Shown here: in pieces, positions 1 to 6,369 of the stretch
How positions within the stretch are numbered: position 1 is the stretch's first letter
How the letters are laid out: each line of letters opens with the position of its first letter
Assembly (NCBI RefSeq): GCF_024606345.1
Contig: NZ_JAHHPM010000375.1
Location: 1 to 38,967, forward strand
Origin: Endozoicomonas sp. YOMI1
GTDB taxonomy: Bacteria; Pseudomonadota; Gammaproteobacteria; Pseudomonadales; Endozoicomonadaceae
Direction of reading: 5' to 3'
Length of the DNA stretch: 38,967 bases
Translations under genes and position numbers: made by a program
Notes under the pieces: model-generated
Seen by the model: the letters and a program-made list of their open reading frames with translations, nothing else
The model's database searches: none
Told to the model about the DNA's origin: nothing

Positions 1-22
1 GGGTCGCTGGTTCAAGTCCAGT
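1..22. repeat. Direct terminal repeat, left copy (attachment core)
   Basis: The first 22 bases are identical to the last 22 (38946-38967). They lie inside the tRNA-Val T-arm region. They mark the shared att core, or the overlap of a circular molecule opened within attP. The true repeat is probably longer, because the right copy has 12 more tRNA-like bases upstream and the left copy has 11 more tRNA bases downstream. Confidence 0.9.
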
Positions 23-33
23 ACCGACTACCA
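1..33 (+). tRNA. 3' end of a tRNA-Val(GAC) gene, left attachment-site part
   Basis: The first 33 bases read as T-stem GCTGG, T-loop TTCAAGT, T-stem CCAGT, acceptor strand ACCGACT, discriminator A and an encoded CCA. Joined to the right end of the window (38934-38967), which supplies the anticodon loop TTGACAT, GGTGG and the variable loop GGGTC, it makes the 3' half of a tRNA with anticodon GAC (valine). The 5' half is absent. This is how integrases that target tRNA genes leave their attachment site: the phage copy restores the 3' end of the host gene. If this is a prophage, the 5' half should lie just left of base 1. Confidence 0.8.
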
Positions 34-138
34 GATTTTACAGTGGTTTCAACGTTAACGCTTATTAACCCAAGTGATGCTTGGGACATGTAGGGTACAT
101 AACTGTTTAAAACTGCTGGTTGTTTGCCTTTCTTTTTT

Positions 139-155
139 GATGATATCTTTTCATC
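139..155. promoter_or_regulatory. Operator-like site in left arm
   Basis: GATGATATCTTTTCATC has the same 17-base form (GATGATAT, one base, WWWWCATC) as the operators around the lysogeny switch. It is far from any obvious promoter. It may be a repressor site, a host-factor or integrase arm site, or chance. Confidence 0.35.
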
Positions 156-294
156 AAGACTTTACCCATTTTTTTCTTTTCTTCTTTTCAAATCAAAAAA
201 AGTAATGGCTGTTCAGATTTTTTTTGTTTGTCTGTATATATTTTGTGTGTATTAAGCGAATAAACGGATATTTCTGGCTATTATGTCCCGATAT

Positions 295-337
295 AAAAGT
301 CTGTAGCCCTTTGTTATCAATGGCTACAGACTTTTTT
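295..337. terminator. Bidirectional intrinsic terminator
   Basis: A perfect 14-bp stem (295-308 with 322-335, inner part GTCTGTAGCC/GGCTACAGAC) closes a 13-base loop and ends in a T run at 332-337. The A run at 295-298 gives a U tract on the other strand as well. It lies downstream of the leftward accessory operon ending at 456, and would also stop host transcription entering from the tRNA gene. Confidence 0.88.
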
Positions 338-455
338 ATGTGAAAAAAAATGGGGTATTTTACTTGGGCAACGTATTATGGTACTGATTTTTTTTTTTCT
401 TTGGGAAAAAAATTGCTGTTACCTGTTTGTTATGAGTAGAAGTTTTTTTGTGAAT

Positions 456-821
456 TCATTTATAAGGGTCTTTTATCAACCAAGTGAATGACTTGAAAAG
501 ATTGTTTAATCTTTGTAATACATCTTGAGAGCTATGCCCATCATATTGAAGATTGCTTTCATACTCTGTAATTGTTAACTGATCCCAGTATTTGTCTGGT
601 AAGTGATAAGTAATCTGACCAGATGAAAGATCTAACCCGGCTATAAACCAACCTTTTATTTCTTCACCTTTATCGTTACGGCGAGTTTTATAAGCGCAAT
701 ATTCATACGCAGCTATCAAGTTAATAAAGAGCAATTGACGATGTTCATAGAGTTCTTCAAATGTATGATAACCATCGGATACTTGGCTTACATCGCAAGG
801 AAGAATCAGGGAATTATCCAT
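456..821 (-). CDS. Hypothetical phage protein with a (W/Y)DGH-type motif
   Basis: This 121-residue soluble protein is the last gene of the leftward accessory operon. It has an N-terminal VSDGYHTFEELYEHRQLLF segment, a central GWFIAGLDLSSGQITYHLP, and a C-terminal YDGHSSQDVLQRL. From memory, proteins with this layout (DGYHTF..LYEHR, then WDGH plus a short helix) are widespread in phages and are usually uncharacterised. No catalytic site, signal peptide or membrane segment is evident. It follows the 104-aa gene with a short gap. Family resemblance is moderate; function is unknown. Confidence 0.8.
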   Translation of the reverse strand: MDNSLILPCDVSQVSDGYHTFEELYEHRQLLFINLIAAYEYCAYKTRRNDKGEEIKGWFIAGLDLSSGQITYHLPDKYWDQLTITEYESNLQYDGHSSQDVLQRLNNLFKSFTWLIKDPYK

Positions 822-848
822 TAGTCTTGTCTCGCTATTAGTTGGTAA

Positions 849-1163
849 TTAACAGTTATTAACTGATCGTTTTATAGCGGCGGTCATTATTGCTTTTTCA
901 TTAAAAAATTCTACTTTTCCGAGGACATGAAAAAAAGTATTGGTTAATGGAGATTTTGTCGGGTTGGTTAATAATACCAGTCGGCCTAAAAACTCTTTTA
1001 GCATTTCAATATCACCAAACTGAGCTTCTGCAAAATACATAACTTCATACCATATATTGTCGTCAGAATCTTCATCAAAAGTATCCGGGTATGCTGCCAG
1101 CATAAGATCATAAAGTTCAAGATCTGTGGCGGGGGTTATTTTTTCTTTAAACATTTTGTTCAT
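849..1163 (-). CDS. Hypothetical acidic protein
   Basis: A 104-residue protein rich in acidic residues in its first half (TFDEDSDDNIWYEVMYFAEA), followed by helical segments. Its start codon overlaps the stop of the upstream ykgJ-like gene in an ATGA tetrad (1160-1163), so the two are probably translationally coupled. No family recognised. Its small size, acidity and place in the accessory operon are compatible with a host-takeover or anti-defence protein, but nothing in the sequence shows this. Confidence 0.75.
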   Translation of the reverse strand: MNKMFKEKITPATDLELYDLMLAAYPDTFDEDSDDNIWYEVMYFAEAQFGDIEMLKEFLGRLVLLTNPTKSPLTNTFFHVLGKVEFFNEKAIMTAAIKRSVNNC

Positions 1164-1516
1164 GTCTGTCTTACTATCAGTTTGTAATGTTGGTTGGTCA
1201 GTCTACTGGTCTTGGCTTTAGTCAGTAATTTTTTGGGGCGACAGCCATGGGGGCAGGTCATTAGGGGATGATCGGTGGTTCCGAATAATCGGCAGATCAT
1301 AGGGCGTTTGTCGTACACGGTACAGCCTGTTTCGCTGGCAAAAGTGCATTTCAGAGTACCTGGCTTTGTTGGGGTGAGCTTTTGGCCTGGTATGTCCAGC
1401 TGCTCGGCTTCCCATGGTGAAAGTGGAACCGGGCCGCAACAATCGGTGCAGCCGGGTTTGCATTTAAAGGATGGGATCTGGTGATAGATCTTATGGTGTT
1501 TGTTTTTGATGTTCAC
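1160..1516 (-). CDS. YkgJ-family cysteine-cluster protein
   Basis: This 118-residue protein carries the cysteine pattern of the YkgJ/UPF0153 family: CKPGCTDCCGPVPLSPWE near the N terminus, then C(TF)ASETGCTVYDKRPMICR in the middle and a further TCPHGC. The clustered cysteines are thought to bind metal, either zinc or an iron-sulfur cluster. Phage-encoded copies exist, but their role is not established. The reading starts at GTG with only a weak ribosome-binding site, and the 25-bp palindrome at 1546-1570 lies just upstream. Assignment to the family is confident; the substrate is unknown. Confidence 0.85.
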   Translation of the reverse strand: MNIKNKHHKIYHQIPSFKCKPGCTDCCGPVPLSPWEAEQLDIPGQKLTPTKPGTLKCTFASETGCTVYDKRPMICRLFGTTDHPLMTCPHGCRPKKLLTKAKTSRLTNQHYKLIVRQT

Positions 1517-1545
1517 TTAGATGTTCTGGTACGATAGTTATGTTA

Positions 1546-1570
1546 CTTATGCGAACTGAGTTCGCATAAG
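1546..1570. repeat. 25-bp palindrome, left copy
   Basis: CTTATGCGAA, a 5-base loop, then TTCGCATAAG: a perfect 10-bp inverted repeat. A copy with the same arms except for the outermost base pair, and the same 5-base spacing, occurs near the other end of the window at 38614-38638. There is no T run, so it is not a classical terminator. It lies between the 131-aa gene and the ykgJ-like gene and could be an operator or recombination-related site. Confidence 0.75.
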
Positions 1571-1577
1571 CACAGTG

Positions 1578-1973
1578 TTATTCGTTTTCTACGGTAAGAA
1601 TGTCTTGATCGTAACCATCTTGGCTTCGACCATCCGCTCTATATGTGTGATAACTCTCGTGGCCGTTGTCATGCACTACCCTGTACCTGGCGTGAGCAAT
1701 GTTTCCTGTTTGCCCATAGGTGCATTTAGTCCATATATCTCTGACCGTGCCCGGAGCTGCATCAACAAAGGTCAGTCTTGAACCTTCTTTAATTTGGTTC
1801 AGAAAATATTTAGGACGACCTTCAAGAGCATCTTTTAGCTTCAGGCTATCCTCTTTTGTCAAACAAACAACCAGATCACAACCAATTTCTTTACTGGAAA
1901 CGGTTAAAACAGCTTCCCCGTTATCCATTTCAATGATTAGGTTGTTGCCTTTGTTTTCTGTGCAATTAAACAT
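1578..1973 (-). CDS. Hypothetical protein
   Basis: A 131-residue protein with a good ribosome-binding site (AAAAGGAC before the ATG). The N-terminal half looks like a small beta-rich domain (NNLIIEMDNGEAVLTVSSKE). The C-terminal half (GSRLTFVDAAPGTVRDIWT, then RYRVVHDNGHESYHTY) resembles a small beta-barrel of the Tudor/KOW kind, but that is only an impression. It is in the leftward accessory operon. The palindrome at 1546-1570 separates it from the next gene. Confidence 0.75.
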   Translation of the reverse strand: MFNCTENKGNNLIIEMDNGEAVLTVSSKEIGCDLVVCLTKEDSLKLKDALEGRPKYFLNQIKEGSRLTFVDAAPGTVRDIWTKCTYGQTGNIAHARYRVVHDNGHESYHTYRADGRSQDGYDQDILTVENE

Positions 1974-2041
1974 GGTTTGTCCTTTTAAATCGGTAAGCGC
2001 ATAACGACCGCATCCACGGGACTCCGCTTGTGACGCAAGGA

Positions 2042-2233
2042 TTATGTCGCTAAACCAACTTCATCAAAAATTTCTTTTGGCTGACACCATTTGGCACGAA
2101 TAACCGGGCCTTGCAGATTTTTCCCTGCAAATATTACTTTGATATAGGGTAATCCGAAGAACTTACGTATCTTGCTTCTTTTTACCTCCACTACACGTAT
2201 CATGTTCCCTGATGTTTTGGCTTTAATATACAT
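2042..2233 (-). CDS. Small basic hypothetical protein
   Basis: A 63-residue basic protein (KAKTSGNMIRVVEVKRSKIRK near the N terminus). I chose the ATG at 2233 because TTGGAGATAAAA directly before it gives a GGAG ribosome-binding site. A TTG four codons upstream would put that site inside the gene. No family recognised. Size and charge suggest nucleic-acid or protein binding, but no motif proves it. Confidence 0.65.
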   Translation of the reverse strand: MYIKAKTSGNMIRVVEVKRSKIRKFFGLPYIKVIFAGKNLQGPVIRAKWCQPKEIFDEVGLAT

Positions 2234-2294
2234 TTTTATCTCCAAGTTAAATTATGTCGACGACATCAATGTCGTGGACATCATGCAAACCAGC

Positions 2295-2342
2295 GCATAA
2301 CAACAGCTTTGTGCGGACAAGCCGCACAAGCGGAGGTTATTT
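2295..2342. repeat. Imperfect hairpin with attC-like architecture
   Basis: The order is GCATAAC, spacer AACA, arm GCTTTGTGCGG, loop ACAAG, arm CCGCACAAGC, spacer GGAG, GTTATTT. The inner arms pair fully apart from one extra T. The outer ATAAC/GTTAT also pair, leaving two short unpaired spacers. This resembles an integron attC hairpin (outer boxes, unpaired spacer, inner stem with an extrahelical base), although the outer boxes do not match the classical core exactly. It lies between small accessory genes. It could equally be an mRNA stem-loop. Confidence 0.4.
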
Positions 2343-2442
2343 AAAAGAAAAGCCACCATGCCAATAAAGCCCCTGCGGCAATAGCAGAACCTATATAGAA
2401 TGTGTGTATCGCACCATCTAATCTTTCATTTTTAACCCACAT
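2341..2442 (-). CDS. Tiny single-span membrane protein
   Basis: A 33-codon reading frame from an ATG at 2442 with a strong ribosome-binding site (AGGGGGTAAAT). The product has a charged N terminus (WVKNERLDG) and one hydrophobic segment (FYIGSAIAAGALLAWWLFF) that runs to the C terminus. It is tightly packed behind the 23-codon ORF, whose stop codon overlaps its ribosome-binding site. A single-span peptide could act on the membrane, for example in superinfection exclusion or as a lysis accessory, but nothing assigns a role. Confidence 0.6.
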   Translation of the reverse strand: MWVKNERLDGAIHTFYIGSAIAAGALLAWWLFF

Positions 2443-2451
2443 ATTTACCCC

Positions 2452-2523
2452 CTAAAGTCGTATGACAAACAAATAGTAGGGTTCAGTCAGCCAGTCAATA
2501 ATGTCTGCCTTGTATCTGTTCAT
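2452..2523 (-). CDS. Tiny ORF, partial copy of the next gene's C terminus
   Basis: A 23-codon frame containing RYKADIIDWLTEPYY. It closely parallels the C terminus of the 2887-3159 gene product (SYKIVIIDWLSKPYW), and the DNA around both shares long matching stretches (for example CAGCCAGTCAATAAT). It is probably the remnant of a duplicated gene. It may still be translated, since GAGAG lies upstream of the ATG and it sits directly after the 99-aa gene. Confidence 0.5.
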   Translation of the reverse strand: MNRYKADIIDWLTEPYYLFVIRL

Positions 2524-2525
2524 GG

Positions 2526-2825
2526 TTAAAAGCTCTCAATCTCCAGCTCTCTGGCCAGATGCCAGTCTTCTATCCGGCGTCTAGCCTCACGTCTTGCATC
2601 GTCTTCCGGGGTTATTGTTTTTTGCGTCGGTTTTTTATCCGGCAGTTTGTCCTGGTTGCTGTATTGGATTTTCTGCTCTTTGTCTGGCATTTGTCGTCTA
2701 ACTGGTTTTATTTCTGGTGGTTTGTTTGTTTTGGTTTTGTGGTATGCCTCCCGCTTTTTGGCCCGGATCTTTTCAGTGTGACGGGCGTAGTAAGCCCGGT
2801 TGTCTTTTTGCTTTTGGGTCAACAT
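2526..2825 (-). CDS. Hypothetical highly charged protein
   Basis: A 99-residue protein starting at MLTQKQKDNRAYYARHTEK. It is rich in K, R, E and Q throughout, with prolines in the middle (KTNKPPEIKPVRRQMPDKEQ) and an acidic/basic helical C terminus (EDDARREARRRIEDWHLARELEIE). It is likely largely disordered or coiled. The reading frame continues further upstream, but that extension runs through the hairpin at 2854-2877, so I prefer the internal ATG at 2825. No family recognised. Confidence 0.65.
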   Translation of the reverse strand: MLTQKQKDNRAYYARHTEKIRAKKREAYHKTKTNKPPEIKPVRRQMPDKEQKIQYSNQDKLPDKKPTQKTITPEDDARREARRRIEDWHLARELEIESF

Positions 2826-2853
2826 GGGATAACTCCGGTTTAGGAATAAATTC

Positions 2854-2877
2854 CAAGGGGCAGCTACGCTGCCCTTG
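2854..2877. other. GC-rich hairpin between accessory genes
   Basis: CAAGGGGCAGC, loop TAC, GCTGCCCTTG: an almost perfect stem with one bulged G. No U tract follows on the minus strand, so it is more likely an mRNA processing or stability stem than a terminator. Confidence 0.45.
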
Positions 2878-2886
2878 AATTTGGGG

Positions 2887-3159
2887 TTATGGCCAGTAGG
2901 GTTTAGACAGCCAGTCAATAATAACTATCTTGTAACTGTCACTTAATGTTGCGGCTGCATCAGTAATATTGAAAAGATATTTTTCTTTACCAAACCAGAC
3001 GTTGGCCATAAAGCGGGCCAAAATTGCTTCACCGGTACTCATAAGGCTCAGAGCTTTATCAAATTCTTTGAGTTTGATTTCATGATTTTGCTGGTCCCAA
3101 TAAGGCTTTAGGCAGTCGAACTGGTTGATGACGTTGTAAAATCTTTCTATGTCTTTCAT
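2887..3159 (-). CDS. Hypothetical protein
   Basis: A 90-residue protein. An upstream in-frame ATG at 3177 exists, but TGGAAG lies at a suitable distance before the ATG at 3159, so I prefer the shorter form. It is helix-rich, with a tryptophan/tyrosine-rich C terminus (YKIVIIDWLSKPYW). A 15-residue relative of this C terminus is encoded again at 2452-2523. If the upstream start is used it overlaps the preceding gene by 10 bases. No family recognised. Confidence 0.65.
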   Translation of the reverse strand: MKDIERFYNVINQFDCLKPYWDQQNHEIKLKEFDKALSLMSTGEAILARFMANVWFGKEKYLFNITDAAATLSDSYKIVIIDWLSKPYWP

Positions 3160-3167
3160 GGTTACGG

Positions 3168-3452
3168 TTACTTCCACAGCAGTTTTGATGGTTTGATCTG
3201 ATATTTTTCAGCCAGGTTGAAAATGGCTTGTTTGCTTTTCAGCTGTTTTGCAATGCGATTTTTTGCAGGTGCAACGAAAAGCACAAGGGCTTCGCTTTCG
3301 TACAAGTCGCCTGAGTAGCCGGGAATAAAGCGAATCAAGTAACCTGCTTTTGGGTTTGTTTTGTCCAGGCATGCTTCCAAATGGATATCCAGATCCTGTT
3401 GCCGCCATTGCTCAAGAATGGTTTTCACGTTACTGGTGGTAAGTGTTGTCAT
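3168..3452 (-). CDS. Hypothetical protein
   Basis: A 94-residue protein that begins two bases after the stop of the 124-aa gene, so the two are clearly co-transcribed. The middle (GYLIRFIPGYSGDLYESEALVLFVAPAKN) looks like a small beta-sheet. The C terminus is a basic helix (KQLKSKQAIFNLAEKYQIKPSKLLWK). No signal peptide or known motif. Function unknown. Confidence 0.7.
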   Translation of the reverse strand: MTTLTTSNVKTILEQWRQQDLDIHLEACLDKTNPKAGYLIRFIPGYSGDLYESEALVLFVAPAKNRIAKQLKSKQAIFNLAEKYQIKPSKLLWK

Positions 3453-3454
3453 GG

Positions 3455-3829
3455 TTAGCCCTCGTAATAATTCCGTATTTCTTTTTTAAATTGCAGCAGT
3501 TCTGCAGCCAGCTTGTCGCGTTCTTCAATGGCTTTGTCTCTGTCGTCTTCAATGGCTTCATCATCACCATTGCGAAAACTGATATATACATAAACTGGCT
3601 CAAGAATCCGGTGGGCTACCTGTTGGTAGTACTCATCATCTGTTGCCAGGTAGTCGGCGTGCTGGTCAATCCAATCTTTAAGAAATTCCTCTCCAGCACG
3701 AAGAATGTTTGATACATGCTCATCGGGTTGATGGTCGATCAGGTATTCAAGAATGTGCCTCTGGTACATTCTTAATGTTCTTTTCAGTCGTTCAGTCTCT
3801 GGGGACATTTCGATTTCTTCCCTGGTCAT
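3455..3829 (-). CDS. Hypothetical helical protein
   Basis: A 124-residue acidic, helix-rich protein that starts right after the integrase stop (3832). Its C-terminal third (EDDRDKAIEERDKLAAELLQ) should form a coiled coil. Either of two nearby starts is possible (MTREEIEMSPETERL). It is the first gene downstream of the integrase in the leftward operon. No family recognised. Confidence 0.72.
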   Translation of the reverse strand: MTREEIEMSPETERLKRTLRMYQRHILEYLIDHQPDEHVSNILRAGEEFLKDWIDQHADYLATDDEYYQQVAHRILEPVYVYISFRNGDDEAIEDDRDKAIEERDKLAAELLQFKKEIRNYYEG

Positions 3830-3831
3830 GG

Positions 3832-5163
3832 TCAGTTCCCTGCTGCCTTTTTTAATGCTTTATAACGGGCTTCCCGTTTCAGGTGGCCGTATAGCTTCAC
3901 CATTTGGGGATTCTTCCAGCCCTGTTCTTCCATAATGATATTTTCTGGTACGCCTTCATTGACGCGTTCAGTGGCCCAGGTATGGCGGAGGTCATGCCAG
4001 CGAAAGTCTGGATGAATGCCTGCTTTCTTTTTGGCAGTGGCCCAGCGTTTGCGGAAGCTGCCCCAGAATTCACCGTCGCCTTTATGGAAAACCACGTCTG
4101 AACCTTCTCTCCGGTGCTTGTCGAGTTCCCGCAGCAGTTGTTCTGTTTCGCTGGTCATTATGGTTTCCAGGTATTCTTTGTTTTTTGTCCGGCTGCGTCG
4201 TTGCGTCAGGTCCAGGGGGTCAATATTGGGGTCACTGTTATCAAATTTTTCCACGCGAAGGTAGCCAGGAATCTTTATCCGGTTTCCCTGTTCGTCGGTC
4301 AGATACTCTGGATAGATAACCCGGTCCCAGGTCAAACCAATCAGGTTTGATTTTCGCCAGCCTATGGCTTTTGCACCCCGAATCAGGTAGCCAAAATATT
4401 GATCACTGACGTTCACCAGGTTTTCAAATTGCCTCCCGGTCAGAAAGGCAATGCGGCCTTTACCGGGTTTTTCCAGTTTGATCAGTGGGGACAGATCGCT
4501 GGCAAGCCATCGCCAGTCATGCCAGGCGGTATGCAATATGGTTTTCACCAGGGAAAAACGGCGACGCAGTGTATCGTTAGAAAATGCAGGTAAGCCTTTT
4601 GTTTTATCCAGCTGCTTGATGATTACGGGGTCGGTAATACGTAATCGGGGGGCTGGCTTCTGATTGTCGTTCGGGTTTGGCTGTATATACCAAGCGGTCC
4701 CGTTTTCTTCCCGGCGGCAATGGTAGATTTTTTTGTGCAGCCTTGAGCGTTTGATGGTCTGGCTGATGTCCTGTTTGTATTTTTGTATCCCCCAGACAAT
4801 GCCAAACTCCCGATCATGCAGGGGCAGTTCTTCCAGGCGATAGAATTTTCCCTGGTATTCAAATGGCCAGCGTAGTGTTGTCAGGTTGGAGAGATCCAAG
4901 GCTAATGATAATTTCCGGTCCTGTTTGCATTGCTGAAGAAATTCAACCATGGCATCCCCAAAGGTTCTTTCTATCTGCTCCCCTTTGGCGATGGTCATGG
5001 CATTTTTCAGCAAAGCATCATGGAAAGCCTGAGCCTCTTCAGCGGTGTTAAAGGTCCGCTTGATCCGTTTTATGTTCCAGTTCAAGTCCTGAAAGTCGTA
5101 TTTGTACTTGATGCCCTGTTGGGTTTTTACCTGTTTCCAGGGTTTTTTTCTTGCTGATCTCAT
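3832..5163 (-). CDS. int: Tyrosine recombinase (phage integrase)
   Basis: A 443-residue tyrosine recombinase that would integrate and, with its excisionase, excise the element at tRNA-Val. The N-terminal ~70 residues (KYDFQDLNWNIKRIKRTFNTAEEAQAF) look like an arm-binding domain. The catalytic domain shows the first arginine in AIGWRKSNLIGLTW (about residue 270), the HDLRHTWAT box (about 388-391) and the nucleophile tyrosine in KLYGHL (about 424). I chose the ATG at 5163 because it overlaps the excisionase stop in an ATGA. A longer reading from 5274 would run deep into the excisionase gene. Confidence 0.95.
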   Translation of the reverse strand: MRSARKKPWKQVKTQQGIKYKYDFQDLNWNIKRIKRTFNTAEEAQAFHDALLKNAMTIAKGEQIERTFGDAMVEFLQQCKQDRKLSLALDLSNLTTLRWPFEYQGKFYRLEELPLHDREFGIVWGIQKYKQDISQTIKRSRLHKKIYHCRREENGTAWYIQPNPNDNQKPAPRLRITDPVIIKQLDKTKGLPAFSNDTLRRRFSLVKTILHTAWHDWRWLASDLSPLIKLEKPGKGRIAFLTGRQFENLVNVSDQYFGYLIRGAKAIGWRKSNLIGLTWDRVIYPEYLTDEQGNRIKIPGYLRVEKFDNSDPNIDPLDLTQRRSRTKNKEYLETIMTSETEQLLRELDKHRREGSDVVFHKGDGEFWGSFRKRWATAKKKAGIHPDFRWHDLRHTWATERVNEGVPENIIMEEQGWKNPQMVKLYGHLKREARYKALKKAAGN

Positions 5164-5489
5164 ACGCGTTTTATCCTGAGTAGTTGGTTCAGTTGGTGTG
5201 TGGTGCTGTTGGGGTGTTTGGTGATAGCGGTCGCCTGGCTCCAGCCAGTAGCTATACCGGTGACTGGCTGGCAATGATCCAGTTGACTGGTAAGAAATTG
5301 CCGAAACTGTCGTTCACTGAAGCGAATAGCACCCCGTTTTCTTTTGCTGCCTCCAAATGCGTAATGCTCAATATTGCCGCTGATGGTTTGTTCATAAATG
5401 AAACCCTCGGATAGCTGGGTGCGCCGGGCTATGTCCCTGATGGTTAGTACCGGGTCATCGTCAGCGGGTCTGATGGTTTGTTCTATCAT
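5160..5489 (-). CDS. Excisionase-like helix-turn-helix protein
   Basis: A 109-residue protein with a MerR/excisionase-type helix-turn-helix near the N terminus (VLTIRDIARRTQLSEGFIYEQ) followed by a wing-like segment (FGGSKRKRGAIRFSERQFRQF). It is coupled to the integrase by an ATGA overlap, the usual arrangement for a recombination directionality factor. The reading can be extended to 5624, but that extension crosses the palindromic operators at 5546-5585, so the start at 5489 is more likely. Family assignment is by domain type and context. Confidence 0.82.
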   Translation of the reverse strand: MIEQTIRPADDDPVLTIRDIARRTQLSEGFIYEQTISGNIEHYAFGGSKRKRGAIRFSERQFRQFLTSQLDHCQPVTGIATGWSQATAITKHPNSTTHQLNQLLRIKRV

Positions 5490-5545
5490 GTTTTTTGTCC
5501 GCCATGGCTTTTTATACCGTTGAATGCTCTTGAGTGTTGAAATAT

Positions 5546-5562
5546 GATGATATAATATCATC
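5546..5562. promoter_or_regulatory. Operator, perfect 17-bp palindrome
   Basis: GATGATATAATATCATC is a perfect palindrome about 60 bases upstream of the excisionase start. It overlaps candidate -10 sequences (TATTAT on the minus strand). It is the best match to a repeated operator form seen near the lysogeny switch and packaging promoters, probably bound by the XRE repressor or the Cro-like protein. Confidence 0.75.
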
Positions 5563-5568
5563 TTAAAT

Positions 5569-5585
5569 GATGATATAAAAACATC
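5569..5585. promoter_or_regulatory. Second operator upstream of the xis-int promoter
   Basis: GATGATATAAAAACATC, centred 23 bp (about two helical turns) from the palindrome at 5546-5562, which suits cooperative dimer binding. The identical 17 bases recur at 12342-12358 in front of the packaging operon. Confidence 0.75.
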
Positions 5586-5681
5586 AAATTTATTTTGGGC
5601 GGCTAAAATTAAAGCGCTGGTCAAGCGCTTTGGAGTGGTAACACGATGGACGTTAACTTGATGTGTAGAAGGGGGAAAGGA

Positions 5682-6065
5682 TCAGCCGGTTTGCTGGTTT
5701 TCCTGTTGGCTGGATTGCCAGAACCGGCGGATAGTGTCGGCAATGTGTCTCTTATCGGCGTCGTTCAGGTGGCGCCACAATATCAGATCGTTAGGGATAA
5801 AGAAGTCTGCAACCTCGCATCCCAGAGCATTGGCCAATCGGTTGAGTGTGCTGCTAGTGTATCCTTTGTTGTGTTCAATGCGGCCTATGGCGGTGAAGTC
5901 CATCGGTGGGTTGCACTTTTCCGCCAGGGCTCGCTGGCTAAGTTTGGCTGCTTTTCTATAGGCCAGGATCCGGTCACCGGGTAGCTGGTCTGCCTGTTCA
6001 AGTTCCTCCAGTTCCGGCTGAGTGGGTTGCATGGGTTTTTGTCCTCTGATCTCTTTGTAGGTCAT
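5682..6065 (-). CDS. XRE-family repressor (CI-like)
   Basis: A 127-residue protein with an XRE helix-turn-helix in the middle (LSQRALAEKCN, FTAIGRIEHNKGYTSSTLNRLANALG) and a short helical C terminus. It is divergent from the Cro-like gene at 6124, as in a lambda-type switch, and has a GAGGA ribosome-binding site. It lacks the peptidase domain that makes lambda CI or LexA cleavable, so prophage induction would need another route such as an antirepressor. A TATAAT on the minus strand (6119 to 6114) could be its -10 box. Confidence 0.88.
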   Translation of the reverse strand: MTYKEIRGQKPMQPTQPELEELEQADQLPGDRILAYRKAAKLSQRALAEKCNPPMDFTAIGRIEHNKGYTSSTLNRLANALGCEVADFFIPNDLILWRHLNDADKRHIADTIRRFWQSSQQENQQTG

Positions 6066-6094
6066 GAAACTATATCCTCTAAATTTCTTTGCAT

Positions 6095-6119
6095 GATGTT
6101 TTTATTTCTTCGGATTATA
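6095..6119. promoter_or_regulatory. Operator and divergent promoter region of the switch
   Basis: GATGTTTTTATTTCTTC (6095-6111) matches the operator form with one weaker half. It lies in the 58 bp between the divergent repressor and Cro-like starts. A TATAAT on the minus strand at 6119-6114 fits the leftward repressor promoter. Read rightward, TTGCAT (6089-6094) and GATTAT (6113-6118) form a possible promoter that would start transcription near the Cro-like ATG itself. Confidence 0.6.
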
Positions 6120-6123
6120 ACTA

Positions 6124-6369
6124 ATGATGAAGACAATTACTGTATTACAAGACCATTTATTAAAGAGAACGATACCGACACGGGTGATTTGTAATCGTTT
6201 GGCAACGGACCGAACGGCTATTTATGCCTGGGCTCATGGCCGGGGGTTTCCTAATCGGTTAAATGCCAGGGCGTTGATTATGCTGTTTGCCGAGTATGGC
6301 ATTGAGCTGGATTATAACGATATTTATCATCAGTCTCTGGCTGCGCCTGAATTGGAATCCGTTGTATGA
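6124..6369 (+). CDS. Cro-like DNA-binding protein
   Basis: An 81-residue protein with a compact helix-turn-helix (IPTRVICNRLATDRTAIYAWAHGRGFPNRLNARALIML). It is the first gene rightward from the switch and overlaps the replication gene by ATGA (6366-6369). There is no ribosome-binding site before the ATG, so a leaderless transcript from the adjacent promoter is plausible. By position it should be the Cro-type antagonist of the repressor. The next codon is also ATG. Confidence 0.8.
   Translation: MMKTITVLQDHLLKRTIPTRVICNRLATDRTAIYAWAHGRGFPNRLNARALIMLFAEYGIELDYNDIYHQSLAAPELESVV

Larger units (their letters stand above)
34..455. other. Non-coding left attachment arm
   Basis: There is no convincing gene in this 420-base stretch. 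It is rich in T runs and holds a strong intrinsic terminator (295-335) and one 17-base operator-like sequence (139-155). A stretch like this beside an att core is where integrase and excisionase arm sites would be expected, but I could not define such sites on this side. Confidence 0.6.

Noticed and set aside
1974-2041. Second attC-like site around GCGCATAACGACC
   Set aside because: The inner stem is too irregular; only the outer CATAA/TTATG pairing is clear.
2559-2843. 94-codon plus-strand ORF with many hydrophobic residues
   Set aside because: It is the complement of a lysine- and glutamate-rich minus-strand gene, which makes it look falsely membrane-like.
5164-5274. Longer integrase N terminus starting at 5274
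   Set aside because: It would overlap the excisionase gene by over 100 bases and encodes an unlikely His/Thr/Gln-rich leader, while the ATG at 5163 makes a clean ATGA overlap.
5490-5624. Longer excisionase start at 5624
   Set aside because: The extension reads through the palindromic operators and a probable promoter.
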